Program-made: the position numbers and the translations under genes
Assembly: GCF_000717185.1 (NCBI RefSeq)
Contig: NZ_JNYE01000005.1
Coordinates: 1-64,000 of the forward strand
DNA from: Kitasatospora phosalacinea
GTDB taxonomy: Bacteria; Actinomycetota; Actinomycetes; Streptomycetales; Streptomycetaceae
Direction of reading: 5' to 3'
DNA: 64,000 nt
Shown here: positions 24,255 to 34,677 of the stretch, piece after piece
Position numbering within the stretch: the stretch's first letter is position 1
Layout: each line of letters opens with the position of its first letter
The notes under the pieces: model-generated
Database searches by the model: none
What the model was told of the DNA's origin: nothing
Seen by the model: the letters and a program-made list of their open reading frames with translations, nothing else

Positions 24255-25019
24255 TCAGAGCCGCTCCCCCGGCACCGCCAGGTACGCCTCGCGCAGCCGC
24301 GCCACCCCCGCGGTGTCGAACGCCCGCCCGTCGACCGCCGCCACCGGGCGCACCCCCACCGCCGCGTTGGTCGCGAACACCGCCTCCACGCCCGCCAGTT
24401 CCGGCCCGATCCGCTCCTGCGCGCCGCCGCACGCGCCGCGCAGCAGCGCCATCGCCGTCCCCGCCAGGTACGCCCCGCGCGGCCACAGCGGCTCGCCGTC
24501 GCGCAGGAACCCGACGTTCCACGTCCCGCCCTCGGTCACCCCGCCGTCCCGGTCCACGAACAGCGCGTCGTCGAACCCGGCCTGCTGGGCCAGCCGCCGC
24601 TGCCGCAGCGCCCCGAACAGCGCCACGCTCTTCACCTCCGGCAGCTCCCGCTCGAAGCGGACCGTCCGCACCCGGATCGGCCCCGGCGCCCCGCTCCCCA
24701 CCGGACGGGCCGTCACCAGGACCCGCGGCTCGGCCTTCCCCCCGATGCTGCCCAGGTCGATCGCCGGGTCGAACAGCGTCACCCGCACCGCCGCCGCCCC
24801 CGCCCCCGGCACCGCCCGCCGGGCGAACTCCCGCACCCGCTCCCGGTCCGGCAGCACCCCGAACAGGGCCGCGCAGTCCCGCTCCAGCCGCTCCAGGTGC
24901 AGGCCCAGCCCGCGCACCCGGCCGTCCTCCACCAGCATCGTGGTGAAGTGCCCGTAGTTCGTCAGCGCCAGCACCTGCAACTGCGCCGCCGACACCGGCC
25001 GCCCGTCCAACTCCGCCAC
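24255..25019 (-). CDS. Class IV PLP aminotransferase (branched-chain aminotransferase / ADC lyase fold)
   Basis: 254 aa. Class IV features: GLGLHLERLERDCAALFG (N-terminal region), the lysine region PEVKSVALFGALRQRRLAQQAGFDDALFVDRDGGVTEGGTWNVGFL (Lys at about 142, then the E-x-x-x-x-N motif that binds PLP), and FATNAAVGVRPV near the end. Such enzymes include branched-chain aminotransferase, D-amino acid transaminase and aminodeoxychorismate lyase; the exact one is not clear and no folate genes are adjacent. The GTG at 25019 has GGAGGAGG just upstream. Confidence 0.86.
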   Translation of the reverse strand: MAELDGRPVSAAQLQVLALTNYGHFTTMLVEDGRVRGLGLHLERLERDCAALFGVLPDRERVREFARRAVPGAGAAAVRVTLFDPAIDLGSIGGKAEPRVLVTARPVGSGAPGPIRVRTVRFERELPEVKSVALFGALRQRRLAQQAGFDDALFVDRDGGVTEGGTWNVGFLRDGEPLWPRGAYLAGTAMALLRGACGGAQERIGPELAGVEAVFATNAAVGVRPVAAVDGRAFDTAGVARLREAYLAVPGERL

Positions 25020-25100
25020 TGCGCCTCCTCCGCTCACGCCCCCATCTTCGGGGAGGCCGGGGCGGCCGGGAAATCGCGTGCGGGGCGGACCGGCCCCGGT

Positions 25101-25106
25101 TAGGTT
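25101..25106 (+). promoter_or_regulatory. -10 box of a leaderless DinB-family gene
   Basis: TAGGTT ends 6 nt before the ATG at 25113, with no Shine-Dalgarno sequence between. Confidence 0.4.
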
Positions 25107-25112
25107 CGCGGG

Positions 25113-25610
25113 ATGACCACCATCGAGAGCCAGCGCCGCCCCGTCCCCCTCGCCGACGGCGGCGAGCTCGACACCGCGCTCGCCTTCCTGGCGTTCGCCC
25201 GGGAGTGCGTGCTGAAGAAGACCGAGGGGCTGACGGAGGAGCAGCTGCGCCGCGTCCTGGTGCCGACCGGGACGAACCTGCTCGGGCTGGTGCAGCACCT
25301 GACGGACGCCGAACGCTACTGGTTCGGGTACCACGTCGCGGGCCGGGAGCAGTACCGGGACGTCGACTTCGGCATGGCGGTGCCCGAGGACGTGCCGGCG
25401 GAGCGGGTGCTGGCCGGCTACCGGGAGGCGTGCGCGGCGAGCGACGCGGTCCTCCGCGGCGCCGACCCGTCGGCCCCGACCGCCGCTCCGGTGGCCGGGG
25501 CGCCGCGCTCGGTGCGCTGGGTGCTGGCCCACATGACCGGCGAGACGACCCGGCACGCGGGCCACGCCGACATCCTGCGCGAGCAGCTCGACGGGACGAC
25601 CGGCCGCTGA
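25113..25610 (+). CDS. DinB-family (DUF664) metal-binding four-helix protein
   Basis: 165 aa. The family core is visible: LAFLAFARECVLKKTEGLTEEQLRRVLVPTG, then NLLGLVQHLTDAERYWFGYHVAG, and VRWVLAHMTGETTRHAGHADILREQLDG. The three His (about 67, 142 and 150) are in the places that bind the metal in DinB proteins. Actinobacterial members include mycothiol-dependent enzymes; a thiol-transfer or detoxifying role is plausible but not shown. Divergent from the class IV aminotransferase and convergent with the FAD dehydrogenase. Confidence 0.9.
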   Translation: MTTIESQRRPVPLADGGELDTALAFLAFARECVLKKTEGLTEEQLRRVLVPTGTNLLGLVQHLTDAERYWFGYHVAGREQYRDVDFGMAVPEDVPAERVLAGYREACAASDAVLRGADPSAPTAAPVAGAPRSVRWVLAHMTGETTRHAGHADILREQLDGTTGR

Positions 25611-25625
25611 GCCGCCCGCCGCGGG

Positions 25626-27284
25626 TCAGGCGGTGGCGCCCGCCGCCGCGCGGCCCGCGGCGCGGCCGGAGAAGAGGCAGCCGCCGAGGAAGGTGCCCTC
25701 CAGGGAGCGGTAGCCGTGGATGCCGCCGCCGCCGAAGCCCGCGGCCTCGCCCGCCGCGTAGAGGCCGTCCAGGACGGTGCCGTCGGCGCGCAGGACGCGG
25801 GAGTCGAGGTCGGTCTGCAGGCCGCCGAGGGACTTGCGGGTGAGGATGTTGAGGCGGACGGCGATCAGCGGGCCGGCCTTGGGGTCGAGCAGGCGGTGCG
25901 GGCTCGCGGTGCGGATCAGCTTGTCGCCGAGGTAGCGGCGGGCCCCGCGGACGGCGGTGACCTGGAGGTCCTTGCTGAACGGGTTGGCGATCTCGCGGTC
26001 GCGGGCCTCGATCTCGCGGCGCAGTTCGGCGCCGTCGATGGCGGGGGCGTCGCCCTGCCGCTCGTTCATGCCGCGGACGAGTTCCTCCAGGGTGTCGGCG
26101 ACCACGAAGTCGGGGCCGTGCTGCTTGAAGGCCTCGACGGGGCCGGTGGCGCCGGGCAGGGCGCGGCCGAGGACCTGGCGGATCGAGCGGCCGGTGAGGT
26201 CGGGGTTCTGCTCGGAGCCGGAGAGCGCGAACTCCTTCTCGATGATCTTCTGGGTGAGCACGAACCAGGTGTGCTGGTGGCCGGTGCGCATGATGTGCTC
26301 GAGGGTGCCGAGGGTGTCGAAGCCGGGGAACAGCGGGACGGGCAGCCGCTTGCCGGTGGCGTCGAGCCAGAGCGAGGACGGGCCGGGGAGGATCCGGATG
26401 CCGTGCTTGGCCCAGATCGGGTTCCAGTTCTCGATGCCCTCGGTGTAGTGCCACATCCGGTCGCCGTTGATCAGGTTGCCGCCCGCGGCGCCCGCGACGT
26501 CCAGCATGAGTCCGTCGACGTGCGCGGGGACGCCGGAGAGCAGCTTGGCGGGCGGGGTGCCGAGCCGCTCGGGCCAGGCGGCGCGGACCTTGTCGTGGTT
26601 GCCGCCGATGCCGCCGGAGGCCACCACCACGGCCTGGGCGCGCAGTTCGAAGTGCCCGGCGACCTCGCGGGAGCTGGCCTCGCCGCGCGGCACGGCGGAC
26701 GGGGCGAGCACCTCGCCGCTGACGGTGTCCAGGGCTCCGGCGCTGGCGGCGAGGCCGGTGACGCGGTGCCGGAAGCGCAGTTCGACCCGTCCGGCCTTCA
26801 CGGCCTCGCGGACGCGGCGGGCGAAGGGTTCGACGATGCCGGGGCCGGTGCCCCAGGTGATGTGGAAGCGCGGGACGGAGTTGCCGGGCCCGGAGGCCAG
26901 CAGTCCGCCGCGCTCGGCCCAGCCGACCACCGGGAACAGCCGGACGCCCTGCCCGTGCAGCCAGGAGCGCTTCTCCCCGGCCGCGAAGTCGACGTACGCC
27001 TCGGCCCAGCGGCGCGGCCAGGCGTCCTCCTCGCGGTCGAACCCGGCGGTGCCGAGCCAGTCCTGCCAGGCGAGGTCGCGGGAGTCCTTGATCCGCATCC
27101 GGCGCTGTTCGGGCGAGTCGACCAGGAACAGGCCGCCGAAGGACCAGTGCGCCTGCCCGCCGAGGGACCCGGCGGGCTCCTGGTCGAGCAGCAGCACCTT
27201 CCGTCCGGCGTCGGCGAGTTCGGCGGTGGCGGCCAGGCCGGCGAGGCCCGCTCCGATCACGATGACGTCGGCGTCGTAGGCCAT
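25626..27284 (-). CDS. FAD-binding dehydrogenase, 3-ketosteroid dehydrogenase/fumarate reductase-like
   Basis: 552 aa. The N-terminal dinucleotide fold is DVIVIGAGLAGLAATAELADAGRKVLLLDQE (6-36). A second FAD contact is AVVVASGGIGGNHD (about 215) and a C-terminal one is GLYAAGEAAGFGGGGIHGYRSLEGTFLGGCLFSGR. This is the FAD-binding_2 family of oxidoreductases; in Actinobacteria such proteins are often annotated as generic FAD-binding dehydrogenases. The substrate is not visible: no steroid or other catabolic genes surround it. ATG at 27284, GAAGGA 11 nt upstream. Confidence 0.88.
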   Translation of the reverse strand: MAYDADVIVIGAGLAGLAATAELADAGRKVLLLDQEPAGSLGGQAHWSFGGLFLVDSPEQRRMRIKDSRDLAWQDWLGTAGFDREEDAWPRRWAEAYVDFAAGEKRSWLHGQGVRLFPVVGWAERGGLLASGPGNSVPRFHITWGTGPGIVEPFARRVREAVKAGRVELRFRHRVTGLAASAGALDTVSGEVLAPSAVPRGEASSREVAGHFELRAQAVVVASGGIGGNHDKVRAAWPERLGTPPAKLLSGVPAHVDGLMLDVAGAAGGNLINGDRMWHYTEGIENWNPIWAKHGIRILPGPSSLWLDATGKRLPVPLFPGFDTLGTLEHIMRTGHQHTWFVLTQKIIEKEFALSGSEQNPDLTGRSIRQVLGRALPGATGPVEAFKQHGPDFVVADTLEELVRGMNERQGDAPAIDGAELRREIEARDREIANPFSKDLQVTAVRGARRYLGDKLIRTASPHRLLDPKAGPLIAVRLNILTRKSLGGLQTDLDSRVLRADGTVLDGLYAAGEAAGFGGGGIHGYRSLEGTFLGGCLFSGRAAGRAAAGATA

Positions 27285-27387
27285 GCGGGGAGCGTCCTTC
27301 CAGACCTGGCTCGGGGGGTGCCCCGATCCTCCGGCCTGCGCGCCTTCCGGTCAACCCACGGGTAACTTCAGTGCGTCCCGGGACGGC

Positions 27388-27419
27388 GGCAGCCCCCGCC
27401 GGGCCGGGCGGGGGCTGCC
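27388..27419. terminator. Strong hairpin after the nuclease gene
   Basis: GGCAGCCCCCGCC (27388-27400) pairs perfectly with GGCGGGGGCTGCC (27407-27419) around a 6-nt loop, 13 bp of almost pure G-C. It lies 30 bp past the nuclease stop on the minus strand. Confidence 0.8.
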
Positions 27420-27448
27420 TGCTGCGGGGCTGCCTGCTGCGGGGGCGG

Positions 27449-29881
27449 TCAGGGCTTGATCCGGACCACCTGCGGGTCGTGGTCGGAGGCCTGGGCGGCG
27501 AACTCGCTGTTGATGTGCACCACGTCGTAGTGGGTCTTGCCCGGCTTCAGCGCGGGGCTGACCAGGATGTGGTCGAGCACCTGCGAGTTGCCCTGGTAGA
27601 CGTACGAGTAGCGCTCGCTCTCGGGCAGTTCGTTCACCAGGTCGCGGAGCACGCCGTCCTTGGTGAGGGTCTGCAGCGCGGGCGAGAACTGGTAGTCGTT
27701 GAAGTCGCCGAGCGAGACGATCCGGGCCTTCGGGTCGGCCGCCAGCAGCTCGGCGACGAAGGCCTGCTCGACGGCGGCCTGCGCGGTCCGCTGCACCTCG
27801 GAGGAGCGGGTGGGGGCCTGGAAGCGGCTGTCGATGCCCTGGTCGCCGCCCTTGCTGTTGAAGTGGTTGGCGATCACGAAGACCGGCTTGCCCCGGAACT
27901 CGAACTGGCCGACCAGCGGCTTGCGGCTGGCGGTCCAGGCCTCGTTGCCGGGGTCGATCCGGCCGGGCGAGGCGGTGAGGCGGGTCTTGTCGTTCCTGCC
28001 GGTGACGTCGACGGCGGTGGTGGAGCTGCCGCCGGGGATGTCGGTGAAGGAGACCCGGTCGGGGTTGAACAGGAACACCTGGCGGATGTTGCCGCCGGGC
28101 TCGCCGCCGTCCTTGCCGTCGACCGGGTCGATGCCGCGCCAGTCGTAGGCGGGGCCGCCGGCCGCCTTGATCGCCTCGATGAAGGTCCCGACGGTGGCGG
28201 CGGCGCCGACGGTGCCGTCGTTGACGGCGCCGTTGTCGTCCTGGATCTCCTCCAGGGCGACGATGTCGGGCGAGCCCAGGTTGGTGACGACGCCCTCGGC
28301 GAGCCGGGCGAACTTCTCGGGGCCGTCGCCCGGGTCGAGGTTCTCGACGTTGTAGGTGCCGATGGTGAGTTCGTTCTTCTTGCCCGGCTCGGCGACCTCG
28401 GGCTGCAGGCCGTTGTCCTCGACCGTGCCGAGGGTGTTGGCGGCGATGGTGTAGCCGCCGAACTGGTTGTAGTCGAGCGGCCCGGTGGTGGCGCCGGTCA
28501 GCTGGTCGCCGACGTTCGCGACCGGGAAGGGCACCTCGGTCAGCGGCGGCAGCGACTGGATCATGATCCGGCCGTTGTTGGGCCGGTCGTAGCCGAGGTA
28601 GACCACGCCGCCGCGGGCGGTCCGCGGGTCGGCCGAACTGGCGTCCACCCACAGCTCGTTGTACTTGTCGGTGGCCTGCACCACCGGCACGTCGACGACC
28701 TGGACGTTGCTGCCCTCCAGCGACTCGTACAGGTCGAGGGCGTACTTCGCCGGGTACAGCGGCAGCGCGTCGATCGAGCCGCCGCCCGCGTCGGGGGCGT
28801 AGGCGGCCGGGATGTTCGCGGCGTCCAGCACGACCGGGGCGGGCACCGGGTTGCCGGCGGAGAGCACGGTGGTCCTCGGGCCGGTCAGCTCGGTGACCGA
28901 CTGCGAGCCGCCCGAGCCGTTCGGGTAGTACTCGCTGACCTTGCCGGTGACCAGCACCGAGTCGCCGACCTTCACGGCCGGGGCGGCGGAGCCGGTGTAG
29001 ACGAACAGGCCCTCGCCGGTGGCCGGGTCGGCGTCCGGGTTCGGGTCCTGGATCCAGAAGCCCTTGGTGCCGTACGCGCGGACGCCGGTGACGACGCCGG
29101 GCACGTTGGTGACGCTCTGGCCGTTCTTCGGCGAGACCCGGGTGCTGCCCTGGACGTCGTGGATCCGCAGGTCGCCGGGGACGGGCGGGGTGGTCGGCGG
29201 GGTGGTGGTGCCGCCGCCCGCGCTCTCGCCCTTGGCGTTGGTCGGCGTCGGGTCGCCCGCGGCGAGGTCCGCGGCGTTGTCGTCGGTGTCGGCGAGCGCG
29301 GCGCCGCGCGCCACCGAGGCCGTGTTGGACGCCCCGGCTATCGGGCTGCCCTCGCGGACCACGGCGGTGCCGAAGCCGACCAGGTCGACGATCCGCGGGT
29401 CGGCCGCGCAGTCCGCAGCGGTCTTGCAGGTCAGCGCGGCGGTGCCGTCGACCAGTGCGACGGTGCCGCTGGTCGCCGACAGCGCCAGGTTGCCGCTCGC
29501 GTCGGCGGCCGGCAGCGCGACGGTACCGCCCGCGCCCGCCCCCTCCGCGACCAGGTACCGGCCGCCCGGGGCGACCGACCCGCTCAGCGCGGTGACGCCC
29601 CACTGGCTGGAGGCGCTCGGGCTGCCCGGCAGGTACTGCACGCTGTAGCCGGAGAGGCCGAAGGCCGCACCGGACGGGTTGCCCAGCTCGATGAAGTCGT
29701 TCTTCAACGTCGCGCCGGAGTTGCCGCCGCCGCCGTACACCTCGGCGATCACCGCGCCGGTGGACGGCGCGGCGGACGCGCCCGGCAGCGGGACCGCCAG
29801 CAGGGACGCGGCGACCGCGGCTGTCGAGGCGACGCGCAGCAGGGTGCGGCGGGAGCGGCGGGCGGGAGTGGGGCTGGGCAC
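27449..29881 (-). CDS. Secreted multidomain nuclease/phosphatase (lamin-tail domain plus endonuclease/exonuclease/phosphatase domain)
   Basis: 810 aa. Signal peptide to about residue 38 (SLLAVPLPGASA). Domains in order: a lamin-tail-type beta domain (VIAEVYGGGGNSGATLKNDFIELGN, 44-160), an OB-like domain (RIHDVQGSTRVSPKNGQSVTNVPGVVTGV, about 243-400), and an EEP hydrolase domain (LTIGTYNVENLDPGDGPEKF about 530; IVALEEIQDDNGAVNDG; VIANHFNSKGGDQG; SLGDFNDYQFSP; ending QASDHDPQVV). The Asn, Glu, His and Asp residues of the EEP active site are in place. This matches extracellular DNases of the ExeM/NucH type that digest environmental DNA and release phosphate. GTG at 29881 behind AAGGAG. Confidence 0.92.
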   Translation of the reverse strand: MPSPTPARRSRRTLLRVASTAAVAASLLAVPLPGASAAPSTGAVIAEVYGGGGNSGATLKNDFIELGNPSGAAFGLSGYSVQYLPGSPSASSQWGVTALSGSVAPGGRYLVAEGAGAGGTVALPAADASGNLALSATSGTVALVDGTAALTCKTAADCAADPRIVDLVGFGTAVVREGSPIAGASNTASVARGAALADTDDNAADLAAGDPTPTNAKGESAGGGTTTPPTTPPVPGDLRIHDVQGSTRVSPKNGQSVTNVPGVVTGVRAYGTKGFWIQDPNPDADPATGEGLFVYTGSAAPAVKVGDSVLVTGKVSEYYPNGSGGSQSVTELTGPRTTVLSAGNPVPAPVVLDAANIPAAYAPDAGGGSIDALPLYPAKYALDLYESLEGSNVQVVDVPVVQATDKYNELWVDASSADPRTARGGVVYLGYDRPNNGRIMIQSLPPLTEVPFPVANVGDQLTGATTGPLDYNQFGGYTIAANTLGTVEDNGLQPEVAEPGKKNELTIGTYNVENLDPGDGPEKFARLAEGVVTNLGSPDIVALEEIQDDNGAVNDGTVGAAATVGTFIEAIKAAGGPAYDWRGIDPVDGKDGGEPGGNIRQVFLFNPDRVSFTDIPGGSSTTAVDVTGRNDKTRLTASPGRIDPGNEAWTASRKPLVGQFEFRGKPVFVIANHFNSKGGDQGIDSRFQAPTRSSEVQRTAQAAVEQAFVAELLAADPKARIVSLGDFNDYQFSPALQTLTKDGVLRDLVNELPESERYSYVYQGNSQVLDHILVSPALKPGKTHYDVVHINSEFAAQASDHDPQVVRIKP

Positions 29882-30034
29882 CGTTGCGGGGCTCCTTCGT
29901 GGCAGGGCCGTGGCCCGGGCGCCGCACTGGGGCCGCCCGGGCGGTGGTGAGGGTTCGTCAGGAGGCTGGCTGCCAGGTCCGGTCCGGGCGTCCGGACCGG
30001 GCCTGTCGGGCTACTCGCGTAGATCCAAGTCCAG

Positions 30035-30064
30035 AAGATACGCGCGTAGAAGTTGACGCGACAA
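30035..30064 (-). promoter_or_regulatory. Promoter candidate for the secreted nuclease
   Basis: On the minus strand TTGTCG (30064-30059) and TATCTT (30040-30035) are separated by 18 nt, a good housekeeping-type promoter, about 150 bp before the GTG start. TACGCGCGTA (30039-30048) is a perfect palindrome overlapping the -10 end, and CGCGTAGA is repeated at 30016 and 30043, so a repressor or activator site is possible. Confidence 0.5.
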
Positions 30065-30176
30065 GGGTGCCGACGTGAACAGTTCCCGACACGCGGCGAG
30101 GGGCGCCCCGTCCGGGACGCCCCTCCTCACCGCTGCTCGGCCGACGTCCGGCCGACGTCCGGCCGACGCCCGGCCG

Positions 30177-31292
30177 CTACGCCTGCTCGCCGCTCAGGGC
30201 GGCCGGTTCGCCGCGCAGGCCCGCCGACCACTTCTGCTCGACCCGGCCGAACTTCCAGAACGCCATCGCCCCGGCCCAGGTCACCACGAACAGGCCGACG
30301 ATCACGTAGCCCACCAGGTTGAGGTCCAGCGAGCCGATCCAGCCGACCGGGCCGCCGGTGATCTCCAGCTTCTCGGAGAGCAGGCCGACCAGCTCGATCA
30401 CGCCGATCACCAGCGCCACCACCACCGACAGGCCGGTCACCGTCAGGTTGTAGTAGATCTTCCGGACCGGCTTGGAGAACGCCCACTCGTACGCGAAGTT
30501 CATGAACGAGCCGTCGATCGTGTCCAGCAGGCTCATCCCGGCCGCGAACAGCACCGGCAGCACCAGCAGCGCGTACCACGGCAGCGAGAACGCGGCCGCG
30601 CCGCCCGCCAGCACCAGCAGCGAGACCTCGGTCGCGGTGTCGAAGCCCAGGCCGAACAGCAGCCCCACCGGGTACATGTGCCACGGCTTGGTGACCGCCC
30701 GGGTGACCCGGCCCAGGATCCGGTTCAGGAACCCGCGCCTGTCCAACTGCCGCTCCAGCTCGGCCTCGTCGAAGTCGCCCTGGCGCATCCGCCGGAACAC
30801 CTTCAGGATCCCGTTGAACGCGCCCAGGTTGATCAGGCCGATCAGCACCAGGAACGTCCCGGAGACGCTGACGCCGATCAGGCCGGTCACGTCGTGCAGC
30901 GTGGAGTCGTCCGACTCCACCTGCCCCGCCAGCGACCTGATGCCGAACGCCAGCAGCGCGCACAGGCCGAACACGATCGACGAGTGCCCGAGCGAGAACC
31001 AGAACCCCACCGAGAGCGGGCGCTTGCCCTGCCCCATCAGCTTGCGGGTGGTGTTGTCGATCGCCGCGATGTGGTCCGCGTCGAAGGCGTGCCGCATCCC
31101 GAGCGTGTACGCCGTCAGCCCCATCCCGGCGCCGAACACCTGCCCGCCCACGTCGTAGTGCTGCGGCGCGATCACCGCGAGCAGCGTCACCCACCCCACC
31201 ACGTGCAGGAGCAGGACGAACCCGCCCATCCCGGCGAGCCGGAACCACTCCTCCCGGGTGAGCCGGTCACGCAGACGACTGGGCGCTGCCAT
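30177..31292 (-). CDS. NiCoT-family nickel/cobalt permease
   Basis: 371 aa with eight predicted helices. Helix II carries the family signature RHAFDADHIAAIDNTTRK (HAxDADHI, about 66-82) that is needed for metal transport, followed by LGHSSIVFGLCALLAFGIRSLAG and LGFDTATEVSLLVLAG, both classic HoxN/NixA motifs. It takes up Ni2+ or Co2+ across the cytoplasmic membrane. ATG at 31292 behind GGAGGG. A Nur-like box lies 76-92 bp upstream. The window also has a nickel-dependent urease-like enzyme at 53 kb, a plausible consumer. Confidence 0.95.
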   Translation of the reverse strand: MAAPSRLRDRLTREEWFRLAGMGGFVLLLHVVGWVTLLAVIAPQHYDVGGQVFGAGMGLTAYTLGMRHAFDADHIAAIDNTTRKLMGQGKRPLSVGFWFSLGHSSIVFGLCALLAFGIRSLAGQVESDDSTLHDVTGLIGVSVSGTFLVLIGLINLGAFNGILKVFRRMRQGDFDEAELERQLDRRGFLNRILGRVTRAVTKPWHMYPVGLLFGLGFDTATEVSLLVLAGGAAAFSLPWYALLVLPVLFAAGMSLLDTIDGSFMNFAYEWAFSKPVRKIYYNLTVTGLSVVVALVIGVIELVGLLSEKLEITGGPVGWIGSLDLNLVGYVIVGLFVVTWAGAMAFWKFGRVEQKWSAGLRGEPAALSGEQA

Positions 31293-31367
31293 GGAAGTTC
31301 CCTCCGGGGTGCTGACGGGGTCGGGGCGCTGCTGGGCCGGGCCATCCTTCCGCTTGTACGGACGCAA

Positions 31368-31384
31368 TTGCAAGTCATATGCAA
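31368..31384 (-). promoter_or_regulatory. Nur-like nickel repressor box upstream of the NiCoT gene
   Basis: Read on the plus strand it is TTGCAA-gtcat-ATGCAA; read towards the gene it is TTGCAT-N5-TTGCAA, directly followed by another TTGCGT. This fits the Streptomyces Nur consensus tTGCaa-N5-ttGCAA at all but one or two positions. Nur is the Fur-family repressor that shuts off nickel uptake when nickel is plentiful. The site sits in the right place, between the divergent transporter and chitinase genes and nearer the transporter. Confidence 0.7.
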
Positions 31385-31470
31385 CTGCGAGCTGGGGGCG
31401 CACGCGGGCGGACGGAGGGGGTCCGCGGGACTGTTCGGAAAGGTTCCTGACGGTTCGCGGTCCAAAGTCC

Positions 31471-31500
31471 TTGACCCGGGCGAATGGTCCAGTCCAATCT
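31471..31500 (+). promoter_or_regulatory. Chitinase promoter with DasR-type site
   Basis: TTGACC (31471-31476) and CAATCT (31495-31500) are 18 nt apart. TGGTCCAGTCCA (31485-31496) overlaps the spacer and -10 and matches 10 of 12 positions of the dre core TGGTCTAGACCA recognised by DasR. DasR represses chitin and N-acetylglucosamine genes in streptomycetes, so control by amino-sugar phosphates is expected. Confidence 0.65.
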
Positions 31501-31593
31501 AGGTGACGCGCTCACCCCAGGCGCGCAGGCTCCCACCTGGTCCCCACGGCCGCTGCACCTACCGGACAACCCCACTTCTCCGGAGGTTCCTCC

Positions 31594-33927
<2,334 letters not shown>

Positions 33928-33953
33928 CGCCTCGCCACCGACCGGCGGCCTGC

Positions 33954-34409
33954 TCAGGGTCGACCGGCGCGCAACAGGCGCGCCTCCGACCGCAGTTGGC
34001 TGCCGAGGCGGTCGTTCCAGAAGACTTCCTCCTCACTCGGTCCGACGTGTCCGGGGGAGAGCCAGCCGTCCAGCAGGGCACGGTGCTCGGCGGGCAGCGG
34101 GCAGCGGGCAGCGGGCGGCCGATCAGGCGCAGCACGGTCAGCGCGCGCAGGCCGGGCCGGGTGGGGCGGGACGCTTCGAGCAGGACGGGGACGGCACGGC
34201 GGGCGGCACCGCTGATCCGCCACGGCGCCTCGGCCCGCACCCGTTCCGACGGGTCGCCCCGGTAGCAGGCGGCCGGCGCCGCCAGCGCGAGCGGCAGCGA
34301 CTCCCCCGCCGCACAACGCCCTTACCCAGTCGGGCACTTCGGTCGCGCTTCCGAACGCGTGGCTCAGTTCCGCCCAGTCGACCAGGCCCAGTTCCTCGGG
34401 CGCGTGCAC
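33954..34409 (-). pseudogene. Broken HEAT-type gene with two frameshifts
   Basis: Three coherent pieces occur in alternating frames: VHAPEELGLVDWAELSHAFG and TEVPDWVRAL from a GTG at 34409; then LPLALAAPAACYRGDPSERV up to LTVLRLIGRPLPA in the next frame; then back to EHRALLDGWLSPGHVGPSEE and the stop at 33954. Together they resemble the short Streptomyces HEAT-domain proteins that begin LDxVDWAxLxHAYG. The first shift lies at a G5 run near 34305. The second lies in a 7-bp tandem repeat (GCGGGCA, three copies from about 34091): one copy or four copies would restore the frame, three do not. Confidence 0.65.
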
Positions 34410-34665
34410 GTGCGTCCGCCCCGACCGTCGACTCCCCCCGCCCGCCACAGCAGTTCCCCGCCCGCCGGCCGCGTGCGACCGTACCCCTGCGGGCAGCGGT
34501 GGCGGTGACTGCTCCGGGGCGCCGGGGCCGGCGGGGCGTAGCTGGGAACGTCGACAGCGCCTCCACCGCTGGTGGGTCGGGGGGCGCATGGGGTGCGCAT
34601 GGGGTGCGCTTGGCCAAACCGTGAACCTGCTGGGAGTCGGCTGGGAGTTCGGTGAAGGCGTACCT
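34410..34665. other. Gap upstream of the esterase gene
   Basis: About 250 bp with no credible gene. It contains the direct repeat GGGGTGCGCAT (two copies near 34580-34610). The right end carries the leaderless-type promoter of the next gene. Confidence 0.4.
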
Positions 34666-34671
34666 TAAGAT
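34666..34671 (+). promoter_or_regulatory. -10 box of the leaderless esterase gene
   Basis: TAAGAT ends 6 nt before the GTG at 34678; no Shine-Dalgarno sequence is present. Confidence 0.45.
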
Positions 34672-34677
34672 CATCGG

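Noticed and set aside
27371..29950. 859-codon plus-strand frame opposite the secreted nuclease
   Set aside because: No family pattern; the minus strand has signal peptide, LTD and EEP motifs, promoter and terminator.
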